From contig DEIK01000039.1 of the NCBI GenBank assembly GCA_002352425.1, positions 7,744 to 24,353 on the forward strand: 16,610 bases of DNA, read 5' to 3'. The notes beneath the pieces were generated by a model. That model was not told where the DNA came from. It saw nothing but the letters and a program-made list of their open reading frames with translations, and ran no database searches. Of this stretch, positions 1 to 6,272 are shown one piece after another; the stretch's first letter is position 1; the number at the start of each line of letters is the position of its first letter. Position numbers and translations under genes: made by a program. The DNA is from Rhodobacteraceae bacterium UBA2776 (GTDB taxonomy: Bacteria > Pseudomonadota > Alphaproteobacteria > Rhodobacterales > Rhodobacteraceae).

Positions 1-1071
1 AAACTGCAACAACAAGAAGAGCGATTGACCATGCTGGACCGCAAGACAATGACCCATAAACGCCCTGCACTTTCTGCAGCGGCCGAGACCGAAGCCCCAC
101 ACCAGAAAGCGTTCAACGCTTATTTGCGTTCGGGCGATGATGACGCGCTGCGCGGCATTCATTTGGATGGCAAATCCATGAACACATCTGTTTCGGCAGA
201 CGGTGGTTATCTGGTGGACCCGCAAACAGCGGACACCATTCAATCGGTTTTGAACTCCACAGCATCTTTGCGTTCCATCGCAAATGTGGTGAATGTTGAG
301 GCGACATCCTTTGATGTGCTGATCGACCACACCGATGTTGGTGCCGGTTGGGCCACTGAAACCGATCCATCCGTTGAAACCGGCACGCCCTCCATTGACC
401 GCATCACCATCCCGTTGCACGAGTTGAGCGCGCTGCCTAAAGCCAGCCAACGCCTGCTGGATGACAGTGCATTTGACATCGAGAGCTGGTTGGCCGGTCG
501 TATCGCTGACAAATTCTCGCGCGCAGAAGCCGCGGCTTTTGTTTCTGGCGATGGCATCGACAAACCAACGGGTTTTCTGACGCATACGGCTGTAGATGAC
601 GCAAGCTGGGCCTGGAACAACCTGGGCTATATCGCCACTGGTGTCGATGGTGATTTTGATGGCGTAACGCCAGCGGATTCGATCATTGATCTGGTTTATG
701 CGCTGGGTGCACAGTACCGCGCAGGTGCGACGTTCATCATGAACTCGAAAACCGCCGGTGCCGTTCGCAAGATGAAAGACGCTGATGGCCGCTTTTTGTG
801 GTCCGATGGTCTGGCCGCAGGCGAGCCTGCTCGTTTGATGGGTTATCCAGTTTTGATCGCCGAAGATATGCCTGACATTGGATCGGACGCCACGGCGATT
901 GCCTTTGGTGACTTTGCCGCTGGTTACACTGTGGCCGAGCGTCCTGATCTGCGTGTTTTGCGTGATCCGTTCAGCGCCAAGCCACATGTTCTGTTTTATG
1001 CGACAAAGCGTGTTGGTGGTGATGTAAGCGATTTCGCTGCGATCAAACTGCTGAAATTCTCGGTCTCCTAA
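1..1071 (+). CDS. g5: GTA major capsid protein (HK97 fold), 5'-truncated by window edge
   Basis: Major capsid protein of a gene transfer agent, which forms the head shell around host DNA. The frame is open to base 1 with no stop. The first codons read KLQQQEERLTMLDRK, a charged heptad-like stretch expected of the N-terminal scaffolding (delta) segment of HK97-type capsid precursors. The TTG at 25 and ATG at 31 are therefore probably internal, and the true start lies upstream of the window. After a short linker comes the region around SADGGYLVDPQTAD, typical of the start of the mature HK97-fold capsid domain. The rest (FDVLIDHTDVGAGW, GDGIDKPTGFL, FIMNSKTAGAVRKMKD, GRFLWSDG, GYPVLIAEDMP, FGDFAAGYTV) matches the phage major capsid family and the GTA g5 type. 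Cleavage of the scaffold segment by the g4 protease upstream is inferred from the family. Followed by a structured spacer and then g6. Confidence 0.95.
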   Translation, partial: KLQQQEERLTMLDRKTMTHKRPALSAAAETEAPHQKAFNAYLRSGDDDALRGIHLDGKSMNTSVSADGGYLVDPQTADTIQSVLNSTASLRSIANVVNVEATSFDVLIDHTDVGAGWATETDPSVETGTPSIDRITIPLHELSALPKASQRLLDDSAFDIESWLAGRIADKFSRAEAAAFVSGDGIDKPTGFLTHTAVDDASWAWNNLGYIATGVDGDFDGVTPADSIIDLVYALGAQYRAGATFIMNSKTAGAVRKMKDADGRFLWSDGLAAGEPARLMGYPVLIAEDMPDIGSDATAIAFGDFAAGYTVAERPDLRVLRDPFSAKPHVLFYATKRVGGDVSDFAAIKLLKFSVS

Positions 1072-1229
1072 GGGATATCGAGAGAGGTCATCCCCCATCT
1101 ATGCGGGGGGTGACCGATTGGGCGTACGCCGAGATTTTTTCGTGTTGTCTAGCTGCTCCCCTCCGTCCGAGCAATGCGAATGGCGTGCGCCCGCCTACCG
1201 ACCAGGGGCCCCAATTACCGGAGAATTTT
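1072..1229 (+). promoter_or_regulatory. Structured g5-g6 spacer (candidate RNA element)
   Basis: This 158 nt gap has no convincing gene. It contains three complementary segments. (1) Positions 1086-1096 pair with 1105-1115: GGTCATCCCCC against GGGGGGTGACC, 11 pairs with one G-U and an 8 nt loop. (2) Positions 1120-1130 (GGGCGTACGCC) pair with 1182-1192 (GGCGTGCGCCC), 11 pairs with one G-U. (3) Inside helix 2, TGCTC 1154-1158 pairs with GAGCA 1169-1173, exposing a pyrimidine loop CCCTCCGTCC. No T-run follows hairpin 1 directly; a T6 run at 1135-1140 lies inside helix 2. A frame from ATG 1101 is open through this region into g6, but its peptide looks unlike coding sequence. The likely role is mRNA processing, attenuation or 3'-end protection of the capsid message. 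The helices are read by eye, not folded by software. Confidence 0.55.
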
Positions 1230-1829
1230 ATGATGTTAATCGAGCAGACCACAGTGCCCACGCTGGCGCTGCCAATTGCAATATTCAAAGACCACTTGCG
1301 GATGGGCACGGGGTTTGCCGATGATGCGGTGCAGGATGCGGTGTTGGAAAGCTACCTTCGCAGTGCGATGGCGGCAATTGAGGCACGCACAGGTAAGGTT
1401 TTGATAGAACGCAGCTTTATGTGGTCGTTGACCGCATGGCGGGCGCTGGATCAGCAGGCGTTTCCTGTGGCCCCCGTGAATGCAATTACCGAATTGCGCT
1501 TGCTGGATCGGTTGGCGGTTGTGACCGTGATTGATTCCGCGCGCTATGGTTTACAAAAAGATGACCACCGCCCCAAATTGTTGGCGGCAAGTGGCAACCT
1601 TCCGGTGATCCCGATTGGTGGCAGTGCCGAGGTGATTTTCACGGCAGGTTTTGGTACCGTTTGGGAAGATTTGCCGGCTGATGTGACCCATGCGGTCATG
1701 TTGCTGGCAGCGCATTATTATGAGCACCGTGATGTCGGCGGGGCGGGCAATGATGTGATGCCTTATGGTGTGACCAGTTTGATTGAACGCTATCGCACGG
1801 TTCGGATTTTGGGCGGGGCAGCGTCATGA
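1230..1829 (+). CDS. g6: GTA head-tail adaptor protein (phiE125 gp8-like)
   Basis: Adaptor protein that binds beneath the portal and starts the head-tail connector. The start chosen is ATG 1230, with GGAG at 1220-1223 six bases upstream, giving 199 residues, the usual length of GTA g6. An in-frame ATG at 1101 would add 43 residues of Cys/Pro-rich sequence crossing the structured spacer and is rejected. The N-terminal part (FKDHLRMGTGFADDAVQDAV, then SYLRSAMAAIEARTGKVL) is the helical pattern of phage head-tail connectors of the gp6/phiE125 gp8 type. The C-terminal part (FTAGFG, DLPADVTHAVMLLAAHYYEHR) is also characteristic. Its stop overlaps the g7 start in an ATGA (1826-1829), which suggests translational coupling. 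Confidence 0.9.
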   Translation: MMLIEQTTVPTLALPIAIFKDHLRMGTGFADDAVQDAVLESYLRSAMAAIEARTGKVLIERSFMWSLTAWRALDQQAFPVAPVNAITELRLLDRLAVVTVIDSARYGLQKDDHRPKLLAASGNLPVIPIGGSAEVIFTAGFGTVWEDLPADVTHAVMLLAAHYYEHRDVGGAGNDVMPYGVTSLIERYRTVRILGGAAS

Positions 1830-2164
1830 GTGCGCCTGTTTTAAATCGCAAGCTGGTGCTGGAGGATCCGGTGCAATCACCGGATGGTTCGGGTGGGTTT
1901 GTCGAGAACTGGGTTGAGCTGGGCACGTTATGGGGTGAAATAAGTGCCGGTACCGGGAGCGAGAAAGCGGGAGAATTTGTCACCGTTTCCAATGTTCCCT
2001 ACCGGATCACCGTTCGTGCGGCGCCCGTGGGTGCTGAATCGCGCCCCAAACCAAATCAGCGGTTTCGCGAAGGAACACGTTTGTTTCGCATCAAGGCTGT
2101 GACGGAACGTGATCCTCAGGCCCATTACCTGACCTGTTATGTTTATGAGGAGGTATCGTCATGA
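1826..2164 (+). CDS. g7: GTA head closure / stopper protein (head-tail joining family)
   Basis: Head-tail joining (stopper) protein of 112 residues, expected to sit between the g6 adaptor and the tail terminator and to close the head. The sequence is beta-rich, with the arrangement LNRKLVLEDPVQSPDGSGGFVENWVELGTLWGEIS, then VPYRITVRAAP and RFREGTRLFRIKAVTERD. This matches the phage head-tail joining family (SPP1 gp16-like) in its usual opening 'L.r.v.le....dg.Gg....w...gt.Wa'. It is joined to g6 and g8 by ATGA overlaps at both ends, so the three connector genes are probably translated together. A purine-rich GAGGAGG at 2148-2154 near its 3' end serves as the ribosome binding site of g8. Confidence 0.88.
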   Translation: MSAPVLNRKLVLEDPVQSPDGSGGFVENWVELGTLWGEISAGTGSEKAGEFVTVSNVPYRITVRAAPVGAESRPKPNQRFREGTRLFRIKAVTERDPQAHYLTCYVYEEVSS

Positions 2165-2571
2165 GTTATGGAGTTTCTGCAGCCCTACAGGCGGCAATCT
2201 ACCAGCGCCTCACGGCGGATACGGCTTTGGCGGCCTTGGTCGGCACAGCGATCTATGACAATGCGCCGTCGGGAACGATTTTGGGCACCTATGTCAGTTT
2301 AGGACCTGAGGATGTTCGGGACCGTTCCGATAAGACAGGTTTCGGCGCGCTGCATTTGCTCACCATTAGTGTGATTTCGGACGCGGCTGGGTTTCAGGTG
2401 GCCAAGCAGGTCGGCGCTGCGGTGAGTGATGCGCTACAGGGCGCTGAGCTGGTTCTGGCGCGCGGCGCACTTTGTTACATCAACTTTAACCGTGCAACGG
2501 CACGGCGGGTTGGCACCGGAGAAACACGCCGGATTGATCTGCAATTTAATGCGCGGGTTGAAGACAGCTAA
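2161..2571 (+). CDS. g8: GTA tail terminator protein (DUF3168)
   Basis: Tail terminator of 136 residues, which caps the tail tube and joins it to the stopper. It matches the DUF3168 family: an N-terminal helix (SAALQAAIYQRLTADTALAALVG), then IYDNAPSGTILGTYVSLGPEDVRDRSDKT split by short strands, a central strand (HLLTISVISDAAGF), a helix (AKQVGAAVSDALQG) and the terminal strands RRIDLQFNARVED. The start overlaps the g7 stop (ATGA) and has a strong GAGGAGG site just upstream. It is followed not by an overlap but by a structured 118 nt spacer before g9. The assignment rests on both family pattern and conserved GTA position. Confidence 0.88.
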   Translation: MSYGVSAALQAAIYQRLTADTALAALVGTAIYDNAPSGTILGTYVSLGPEDVRDRSDKTGFGALHLLTISVISDAAGFQVAKQVGAAVSDALQGAELVLARGALCYINFNRATARRVGTGETRRIDLQFNARVEDS

Positions 2572-2689
2572 GAAATGTCGGGACCGCATATCAAGCCTGA
2601 GGGTTTTCTTCGCGAAGAAGGCCCCGCAGGGACTGATGAGCGGCCCGGATACAGTGATCTAATTTTCAGAAAACAATGGAGTGACAGCT
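2572..2689 (+). promoter_or_regulatory. Structured g8-g9 spacer (candidate RNA element)
   Basis: A 118 nt gap with nested complementarity. The outer helix is 2579-2587 (CGGGACCGC) with 2640-2647 (GCGGCCCG), eight pairs with one bulged A at 2583. The inner hairpin runs 2596-2630: CCTG with CAGG, GGG with CCC, two U-G pairs, then TTCTT with AAGAA closing a CGCG loop (perfect palindrome 2606-2619). No T-run follows, so a simple intrinsic terminator is unlikely. The g9 ribosome binding site (GGAG, 2678-2681) lies outside the structure. A role in mRNA stability or differential expression of the abundant tail-tube gene is inferred. Confidence 0.55.
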
Positions 2690-3109
2690 ATGGGTGCCCA
2701 AAACGGCAAGGACCTTTTGATTAAACTCGACATGACCGGAGGCGGTTTGTTTGAGACCATTGTGGGGCTGCGTGCCACACGGATTAGTTTTAATGCCGAA
2801 GCGGTCGATGTGACCTCTTTGGAGAGCCAAGGTGGCTGGCGCGAATTGCTGGGTGGAGCTGGCGTTAAAGCGGCTTCGATTTCCGGTTCGGGCGTGTTCA
2901 AAGATGCGGCCACGGATGAGCGCGCGCGGCAGATTTTCTTTGATGGTGAAACGCCGAATTTTCAGGTGATTATTCCCGAATTTGGCATCATCGAAGGTGC
3001 GTTCCAGATGACGGCGATTGAGTATTCCGGCAGCTACAACGGTGAAGCAACGTATGAGCTGAGCATGGCCTCGGCAGGCGCATTGACCTTCACACCGGTT
3101 GTGCCATGA
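2690..3109 (+). CDS. g9: GTA major tail (tube) protein
   Basis: Major tail-tube protein of 139 residues, whose hexameric rings stack to make the tail. The start chosen is ATG 2690, with GGAG at 2678-2681 eight bases upstream; a GTG at 2681 is in frame but sits within the ribosome binding site. The sequence begins GAQNGKDLLIK and contains LRATRISFNAEAVDVTSLES, ASISGSGVFKDAATDERARQ and GSYNGEATYELSMASAGAL. This is the highly conserved GTA g9 / phage TP901-1-type major tail family signature. The stop overlaps the g10 start (ATGA at 3106-3109). As a multicopy protein it needs higher expression than its neighbours, which fits its own ribosome binding site and the structured leader. Confidence 0.92.
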   Translation: MGAQNGKDLLIKLDMTGGGLFETIVGLRATRISFNAEAVDVTSLESQGGWRELLGGAGVKAASISGSGVFKDAATDERARQIFFDGETPNFQVIIPEFGIIEGAFQMTAIEYSGSYNGEATYELSMASAGALTFTPVVP

Positions 3110-3432
3110 GCAACCCTTGGGCTGGTGAAGTGGCCTTAAGCCTGGATGGGCAGATGCACAATTGCAAGCTGACACTCGGGGCATTGGCCGAACTTGAAGC
3201 GTCTTTGGAAACAGGGACGCTGATTGGGATGGTTGAGCGATTTGAGAGCGGTCAGTTCAGCACACGTGATGTGCTGGCGCTGATTGTGGCCGGATTGCGT
3301 GGCGGCGGCTGGCAAGGGGGCGCAGTAGATCTGTTGTCTGTCGAGATCGCGGGCGGCCCTGTTGAGGCTGCGCGCGTGGCGGCGGAATTGCTGGCGCGGG
3401 CCTTTGCTGTTCCGGATGTGGCTGCAGGATGA
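3106..3432 (+). CDS. g10: GTA tail assembly chaperone, first of pair (TAC_11-like)
   Basis: Protein of 108 residues in the GTA 'gene transfer agent family' / phage tail assembly chaperone group, expected to hold the tape measure protein in solution while tube subunits assemble around it. The N-terminal segment (WAGEVALSLDGQMHNCKLTLGALAELEASLETGTLIGMVERFESG) is the diagnostic part. A helical region follows (FSTRDVLALIVAGLRGGGW, then EAARVAAELLARAFAV). It overlaps g9 and g10.1 by ATGA at each end. Position directly between tube and tape measure genes matches the lambda G/GT locus. A role as chaperone rather than particle component is inferred from family and position. Confidence 0.85.
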   Translation: MSNPWAGEVALSLDGQMHNCKLTLGALAELEASLETGTLIGMVERFESGQFSTRDVLALIVAGLRGGGWQGGAVDLLSVEIAGGPVEAARVAAELLARAFAVPDVAAG

Positions 3433-3638
3433 GCGGGTTTGACTGGCCGGCTTTGATGCGGGCAGGTCTGCGTGGTCTTGGTTTGCGGCCTGGTCAATTT
3501 TGGCAACTGACCCCTGCGGAATTTCTGATGATGCTGGGTGAGGGTGGGGTGGATGCGCCGATGGGCCGTTCGCGGCTAGAGGAATTAAGCCAGGCGTTTC
3601 CAGATAAAGGGGCGCCCGAAAAAATGGAGACTAAATAA
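3429..3638 (+). CDS. g10.1: GTA tail assembly chaperone, second of pair (TAC_6 / DUF2376-like)
   Basis: Small 69-residue protein reading DWPALMRAGLRGLGLRPGQFW, then QLTPAEFLMMLG, matching the phage tail assembly chaperone family formerly called DUF2376. In GTA clusters it sits between g10 and the tape measure gene. It is the counterpart of the T part of lambda gpG/gpGT, but is encoded as a separate frame starting in an ATGA overlap (3429-3432). No slippery heptamer is visible at the end of g10. The C-terminal third (residues 48-69) is charged and probably flexible. Its TAA shares one base with the ATG of g11 (TAATG at 3636-3640). Confidence 0.85.
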   Translation: MSGFDWPALMRAGLRGLGLRPGQFWQLTPAEFLMMLGEGGVDAPMGRSRLEELSQAFPDKGAPEKMETK

Positions 3639-4303
3639 TGACAAGAGAAGTGGACGGGCTGGACGGATTTGACGATCAGGTTGCAGCACTTGAGACAACG
3701 ATGAGCAGTGCCACGTCGATGACGGCGGCCTTTGATAGCGAACTTGGCAAAATGCGCGACAGCCTGACCACAACCAACCGCGAGGTGGATGTTTTATCGA
3801 AAGGCATGAGCCGTGGCCTAAAATCGGCCTTTGACGGCTTGGTGTTTGATGGACTCAAGCTGTCGGACGCTTTGGGCAAAGTGGCGGATTCGATGATTAA
3901 GGCAACCTATAACGCCGCAATCACACCGGTTACCAAACATATTGGTGGCCTGATTTCGAGCAGTATCAGCAGTATTGTCGGCGGCAGCTCCGCCTATGCG
4001 GATGGGGCTAGTTTTTCGCAAGGCCGGGTGATGCCTTTTGCCAACGGTGGCATTGTCAGTGGGCCGACCACATTTCCAATGCGTGGTGGCACTGGCCTGA
4101 TGGGCGAAGCCGGCCCCGAGGCGATTATGCCGCTGACCCGTGGCATGAACGGGCGGTTGGGCGTTGAGATGAACGGCCAATCAGCCCCTGTCAATATAAC
4201 GATGAATATATCAACCCCGAATGTCGAAGGCTTTCAGCGTTCGCAGGGGCAGATTGCATCACAAATGGCGCGCGCTTTGGGGCGTGGGCAACGCAACCGC
4301 TAG
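3638..4303 (+). CDS. g11: GTA tail tape measure protein
   Basis: Short tape measure protein of 221 residues, which sets tail length and occupies the tube lumen. GTA tape measures are known to be short, so this length is normal. Residues 12-62 are helical and polar (likely coiled coil). Residues 77-115 include a hydrophobic Ser/Ile/Gly stretch near 102-114. Residues 130-170 carry the conserved C-terminal tape-measure pattern FANGGIVSGPTTFPM, then GLMGEAGPEAIMPL. The tail is basic (GRGQRNR). It begins on the last base of the g10.1 stop codon, so translation is coupled to the chaperones. An AGGAGG for the next gene begins at its stop codon. Confidence 0.88.
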   Translation: MTREVDGLDGFDDQVAALETTMSSATSMTAAFDSELGKMRDSLTTTNREVDVLSKGMSRGLKSAFDGLVFDGLKLSDALGKVADSMIKATYNAAITPVTKHIGGLISSSISSIVGGSSAYADGASFSQGRVMPFANGGIVSGPTTFPMRGGTGLMGEAGPEAIMPLTRGMNGRLGVEMNGQSAPVNITMNISTPNVEGFQRSQGQIASQMARALGRGQRNR

Positions 4304-4315
4304 GAGGGCGACGCA

Positions 4316-4948
4316 ATGGGTTTTCACGAGGAAAGATTTCCGGCCAGTTTGAGTTTTGGCGCGGTTGGTGGTCCTGAGCGGCGCACCGAGGTTGTGACAC
4401 TTGCCAATGGATTTGAAGAGCGCAACACTCCATGGGCCTTCTCGCGGCATCGGTATGATGCGGGGTTGGGTATGCGTTCGTTGGATGATGTTGAGTTGTT
4501 GATTGCGTTTTTTGAGGCAAGGCAAGGACAGCTATATGGGTTCCGTTGGAAGGATTGGTCGGATTACAAATCCGGCAAGGCCTCTTTTGAGACGAATTTT
4601 GAAGACCAGGTGATTGCCATTGGGGATGGGGTGACCTCGGCGTTCGCTTTGAACAAAACCTATACGTCCGGTGATGCAACTTATGTGCGCCCTGTAACCA
4701 AACCGGTTTTGGGCAGCGTGACGATTGGAATCCAAGGTGATCAGTTGCAAGAGTCCATTCATTTTGATGTGGATACGGCGACCGGTATTGTAACCTTTGA
4801 CCACCCACCGGATGAGGGGGTCGAGGTGACAGCCGGGTATGAATTTGATGTTCCTGTGCGGTTTGATACAGACCGGATCCAAGCCTCAGTGGCGAGTTTT
4901 CAAGCTGGGCAGGTGCCGAACGTGCCCGTGGTAGAGGTGCGTATCTGA
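4316..4948 (+). CDS. g12: GTA distal tail protein (DUF2460)
   Basis: Distal tail protein of 210 residues, joining the tail tube to the baseplate. It belongs to the DUF2460 family: FHEERFPASLSFGAVGGPERRTE at residues 3-25, TLANGFEERNTPWAFSRHRYD at 28-48, then LIAFFEARQGQLYGFRWKDWSDY, the most recognisable block. The second half is a beta-rich insertion (IGDGVTSAFALNKTYTSG, then FDVDTATGIVTF), ending in FDVPVRFDTDRIQASVASFQAG, the conserved family C-terminus. The ribosome binding site is strong: AGGAGG at 4302-4307, eight bases before ATG 4316. It is the only gene after g9 in the GTA run with a real (12 nt) gap. Its TGA overlaps the ATG of g13. Confidence 0.92.
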   Translation: MGFHEERFPASLSFGAVGGPERRTEVVTLANGFEERNTPWAFSRHRYDAGLGMRSLDDVELLIAFFEARQGQLYGFRWKDWSDYKSGKASFETNFEDQVIAIGDGVTSAFALNKTYTSGDATYVRPVTKPVLGSVTIGIQGDQLQESIHFDVDTATGIVTFDHPPDEGVEVTAGYEFDVPVRFDTDRIQASVASFQAGQVPNVPVVEVRI

Positions 4949-5832
4949 TGGGTGTTTCAGCAGAGTTTCAGGCACATTTGGGCAGTGGCATTACAAATGT
5001 GTGTCGGTGTTGGGCTGTAGTTCGCAGTGATGGTGTTTCTTATGGGTTTACCGATCACGATCGCTCATTGGCGTTTGAGGGCGTTGATTTCAAAGCGGAT
5101 TCCGGTTTGGCGGCAAAGGCATTGCAGCAGACATCTGGTTTGGCTGTAGACAATAGCGAGGCCTTGGGCGCGATATCGGATGCAGCGATCACTGAAGAAG
5201 ATATCTCGGCCGGTCGATTTGACGGGGCCGAGGTTCGGGCCTGGTTGGTGAATTGGGCGGATCTGGATCAACGTGTATTGCAGTTTCGCGGCACGATTGG
5301 CGAGTTGCGTCGCAGTGGTGGAGCATTTCAAGCAGAATTGCGCGGCTTGACCGAAGCGTTGAACCAGCCACAAGGGCGGGTCTATCAAAAGCCTTGTACG
5401 GCTGTGTTGGGCGACAAAGACTGTCGGTTTGCCTTTGATGTGCCAGGGTACGTTGCAGAGATGGCTGTAGAGGATGTTGAAGAAGCCCGCATTTTCCGGT
5501 TTGCCGAAATAAGTGGATTTGACGCACGTTGGTTCGAGTATGGCCGGTTTGTTGTCTTGAGTGGTGAGGCGGTCGGTTTGGTCGGCGCGATCAAGAATGA
5601 CCTCCAGACTGAGGATGGTCGCGTGATCGAGTTGTGGGAAGGATTTCGCGCAAAGATCGCGACCGGTGATTTGGTGCGCATTGAGGCTGGTTGTGACAAG
5701 CGCAGCAATACCTGCCGCTTGAAATTCGATAATTTTCTGAATTATCGCGGCTTTCCTGACATCCCTGGTGAGGATTGGCTGATGTCATATCCGACCAGTG
5801 GTGGTGTCAATAATGGTGGGAGTTTGAGCTGA
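4948..5832 (+). CDS. g13: GTA baseplate hub protein (DUF2163)
   Basis: Hub protein of 294 residues, DUF2163 at the N-terminus and phage BR0599-type at the C-terminus, forming the baseplate hub at the tail tip. The N-terminal domain reads CWAVVRSDGVSYGFTDHD, then AAKALQQTSGLAVDN, the family hallmark. The C-terminal domain has two cysteine pairs, Cys150/Cys159 (KPCTAVLGDKDCRF) and Cys249/Cys256 (EAGCDKRSNTCRLKF), followed by NFLNYRGFPDIPGEDWL. Hub proteins of this class, including RcGTA and lambda gpL, are reported to hold an iron-sulfur cluster, and these four cysteines are the obvious ligands. Cys19 and Cys21 are extra and lie outside this domain. Overlaps g12 and g14 by TGATG. Confidence 0.92.
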   Translation: MGVSAEFQAHLGSGITNVCRCWAVVRSDGVSYGFTDHDRSLAFEGVDFKADSGLAAKALQQTSGLAVDNSEALGAISDAAITEEDISAGRFDGAEVRAWLVNWADLDQRVLQFRGTIGELRRSGGAFQAELRGLTEALNQPQGRVYQKPCTAVLGDKDCRFAFDVPGYVAEMAVEDVEEARIFRFAEISGFDARWFEYGRFVVLSGEAVGLVGAIKNDLQTEDGRVIELWEGFRAKIATGDLVRIEAGCDKRSNTCRLKFDNFLNYRGFPDIPGEDWLMSYPTSGGVNNGGSLS

Positions 5833-6272
5833 TGTCAGACATTGGGGAGCAGGTTGCCTGCCTTGCTCGGGGTTGGATTGGTACGCCGTATCGGCACCAA
5901 GCGTCGACCAAAGGTGCCGGCACAGATTGTCTGGGTTTGCTGCGCGGTGTGTGGCGAGAGGTTTACGGGGCAGAGCCGGAAACGGTGCCTGCCTATACGT
6001 CCGATTGGTCTGAACCACAGGGCGAAGAGCGTTTGTGGAGGGCGGCCTTGCGGCATCTAAGGGTGCAGCAAGGGGCGGCTGTAGGTGATCTGCTGTTGTT
6101 TCGTATGCGAGCGGGTGGGGTGGCCAAGCATTTGGGGATTATGGGTCAATCCGGTCCAACCCCGACTTTTATTCATGCCTATACGGGGCACGGGGTGGTT
6201 GAGAGCCCTCTGAGCACACCGTGGCAGCGCCGCATTGTGGCGCGATTTGCGTTTCCCGAGGAGGGGCTCTGA
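5832..6272 (+). CDS. g14: GTA tail NlpC/P60-type cell-wall peptidase
   Basis: Peptidase of 146 residues, NlpC/P60 fold, expected to sit at the tail tip and cut peptidoglycan stem peptides when the particle meets a recipient cell. Likely catalytic residues are present: Cys33 in GAGTDCLGLLRGVW, His100 in GGVAKHLGIM and His115 in PTFIHAY. The N-terminal helix (EQVACLARGWIGTPYRHQA) is the standard lead-in to the catalytic cysteine. There is no signal peptide, consistent with incorporation into a particle rather than secretion. It overlaps g13 and g15 by TGATG, and an AGGAGG at 6259-6264 near its end serves g15. Confidence 0.92.
   Translation: MSDIGEQVACLARGWIGTPYRHQASTKGAGTDCLGLLRGVWREVYGAEPETVPAYTSDWSEPQGEERLWRAALRHLRVQQGAAVGDLLLFRMRAGGVAKHLGIMGQSGPTPTFIHAYTGHGVVESPLSTPWQRRIVARFAFPEEGL

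Noticed and set aside
25..30. TTG at 25 (or ATG at 31) as the capsid gene start
   Set aside because: The frame is open upstream to base 1 with coiled-coil-like sequence expected of the capsid scaffold segment, so the start lies outside the window.
1086..1140. Intrinsic terminator after the capsid gene
   Set aside because: The strong hairpin ends at 1115 and the T-run at 1135-1140 is 19 bases further on and inside a second helix; a terminator here would also cut off g6-g15.
1101..1229. In-frame 43-codon N-terminal extension of g6 starting at ATG 1101
   Set aside because: It crosses the structured spacer, gives Cys/Pro-rich sequence unlike g6, has no ribosome binding site, and ATG 1230 has a well-spaced GGAG.
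2596..2630. Intrinsic terminator after g8
   Set aside because: Good hairpin but no T-run follows, and essential tail genes lie downstream in the same direction.
3410..3440. Programmed -1 frameshift between g10 and g10.1
   Set aside because: No slippery heptamer seen, and g10.1 has its own ATG in an ATGA overlap.
4191..4808. Long minus-strand open frame of 205 codons
   Set aside because: It lies antisense to g11 and g12, its translation is His/Pro/Gln-rich low-complexity with no family pattern, and both plus-strand genes are well recognised.
6221..6271. Upstream start for g15 inside g14
   Set aside because: The extension is out-of-frame g14 sequence; ATG 6272 has AGGAGG seven bases upstream and the usual TGATG overlap.
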